A stretch of DNA of 64,000 nt, taken from Nitratireductor aestuarii (GTDB taxonomy: Bacteria > Pseudomonadota > Alphaproteobacteria > Rhizobiales > Rhizobiaceae). Where the stretch lies: the NCBI RefSeq assembly GCF_014641695.1, contig NZ_BMIF01000008.1, positions 1 through 64,000 on the forward strand, read 5' to 3'. The notes beneath the pieces are model-generated. The model searched no databases. It was not told the origin of the DNA and saw nothing but the letters and a program-made list of their open reading frames with translations. The position numbers and the translations under genes were made by a program. Shown here in pieces: positions 63,387-64,000 of the stretch. Position 1 is the stretch's first letter; every line of letters begins with the position of its first letter.

Positions 63387-64000
63387 CTACTCGGCGTATG
63401 AGAAATCCTCCCGTTGAAGCGTCAGATTGGGTGAGTAATAGGGGTCGGCATCAAGCCGTCGGCCCCATCGCGCCCGCATGAAAGCAATTTCCCGAATGGA
63501 GCGCTCCATCTTTTCGGGGGTGCTGTCGTCTCCACGTGAGACGGATTCGTGGTGGTAGAGTTCGGCAAAGGGCGTGAAGACGTTGAGATAGCCTGCCTCT
63601 CTTACGCGCAGGCAGAAGTCCACGTCGTTAAAGGCAACGGGAAGGTTTTGCTCCTCAAGGCCGCCCACCTCAAGGTACACATCCTTGCGTACGACGAGGC
63701 AGGCAGCCGTCACCGCCGACAGATTTTGCTGCAACAATAGCCGCGCGAAATAGCCGGCGGCATTGCGCGGAAAGTGCTTATGTGCATGGCCGGCAACGCT
63801 GCCGAGGCCCAGAATTACGCCTCCATGCTGGATGGTGCCGTCAGGATAGTAGAGCTTAGCGCCGACACATCCCACCTCGGGCATCAAAGCGCGGGCTACC
63901 ATTGCGGTGAGCCAGTCCGGCGAGATGACTTCTATGTCGTTGTTCAAGAGGCCAAGCACTGTGCCCCGGGCATGCTGGACGGCAAAGTTGTTGATGGCAG
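63387..64000 (-). CDS. Family 2 glycosyltransferase, N-terminus cut by window edge
   Basis: The 204 visible codons run in from the right edge. They show the GT-A core of GT2 enzymes: NNFAVQHARGT, LGLLNNDIEV (the DxD-type nucleotide-sugar site), KLYYPDGTIQHGGVILG, the acceptor-site block VAFNDVDFCLRVREAGY and YHHESVSRG. It resembles the last part of large rhamnosyl-/galactosyl-transferases of surface polysaccharide loci. It lies 30 bases after the DUF2793 gene, tail to tail, and extends the polysaccharide locus beyond the window. Confidence 0.9.
   Translation of the reverse strand, partial: AINNFAVQHARGTVLGLLNNDIEVISPDWLTAMVARALMPEVGCVGAKLYYPDGTIQHGGVILGLGSVAGHAHKHFPRNAAGYFARLLLQQNLSAVTAACLVVRKDVYLEVGGLEEQNLPVAFNDVDFCLRVREAGYLNVFTPFAELYHHESVSRGDDSTPEKMERSIREIAFMRARWGRRLDADPYYSPNLTLQREDFSYAE

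Noticed and set aside
1-64000. CRISPR arrays, tRNA or rRNA genes, insertion sequences
   Set aside because: No regularly spaced direct repeats, cloverleaf-type genes, rRNA stretches or transposase motifs were recognised on reading; a tRNA scan was not possible.

Overview
The window is GC-rich chromosomal DNA of an alphaproteobacterium, almost certainly of the Rhizobiales and probably Rhizobiaceae. The evidence is the gene order (LOG-family gene, dapD, a DUF805 gene, dapE, truA, fmt, def; hisS-hisZ-hisG; pmbA, cysQ, DUF4170, DUF374 acyltransferase, waaA, lpxK, DUF2093, mutL), Rhizobiales-type families (BA14K, DUF4170, DUF2093, DUF2339), RIME-like palindromic repeats and an Irr-type iron control box. 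No rRNA, tRNA, insertion sequence, phage integrase or CRISPR array was recognised.

Region 1 (1-12 kb) is housekeeping: lysine/diaminopimelate synthesis (dapD, dapE), tRNA and nascent-protein processing (truA, fmt, def), rmuC, and histidine/histidyl-tRNA genes (hisS, hisZ, hisG). A composite of two palindromic repeats lies between rmuC and hisG. Region 2 (12-24 kb) holds a TadG-like von Willebrand A protein, a HAD hydrolase, ribF, a glycine-rich-domain-like gene, ileS, a lipoprotein, tadA, an rluB-type pseudouridine synthase with a very long Arg/Gly/Glu-rich tail, and rsmD. Region 3 (24-36 kb) holds paired M16 peptidases, a patatin-like lipase, pmbA, a CysQ-like phosphatase, the lipid A/Kdo cluster (acyltransferase, waaA, lpxK) and mutL.

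Region 4 (36-47 kb) contains a PcaD-like hydrolase, a giant DUF2339 membrane protein, a MarR / response regulator / histidine kinase operon divergent from ilvE, a metallo-hydrolase, a BA14K protein, two cold-shock genes and a LysR-HTH/TrpD2 fusion. Region 5 (47.8-54.5 kb) is a complete ferric-siderophore uptake locus (TonB receptor, siderophore-interacting reductase, binding protein, two permeases, ATPase) with an ICE-like Irr box upstream and no siderophore synthesis gene. Region 6 (54.8-64 kb) is a group 2/Rkp-like capsule export locus: an outer-membrane export lipoprotein, and an opposing fully overlapping operon of glycosyltransferase, kpsC, kpsE, kpsM and kpsT. Beside it lie a DUF2793 protein with a phage-tail-type S74 autoprocessing domain and a truncated family 2 glycosyltransferase.

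The most interesting items are the DUF2793-S74 protein next to capsule genes, the LysR-TrpD2 fusion facing the siderophore receptor across an ICE box, the MarR-locus palindrome that covers the putative ilvE -35 element, and the two RIME-like repeats whose stems differ by paired changes. All calls come from reading the sequence; no database search was run.
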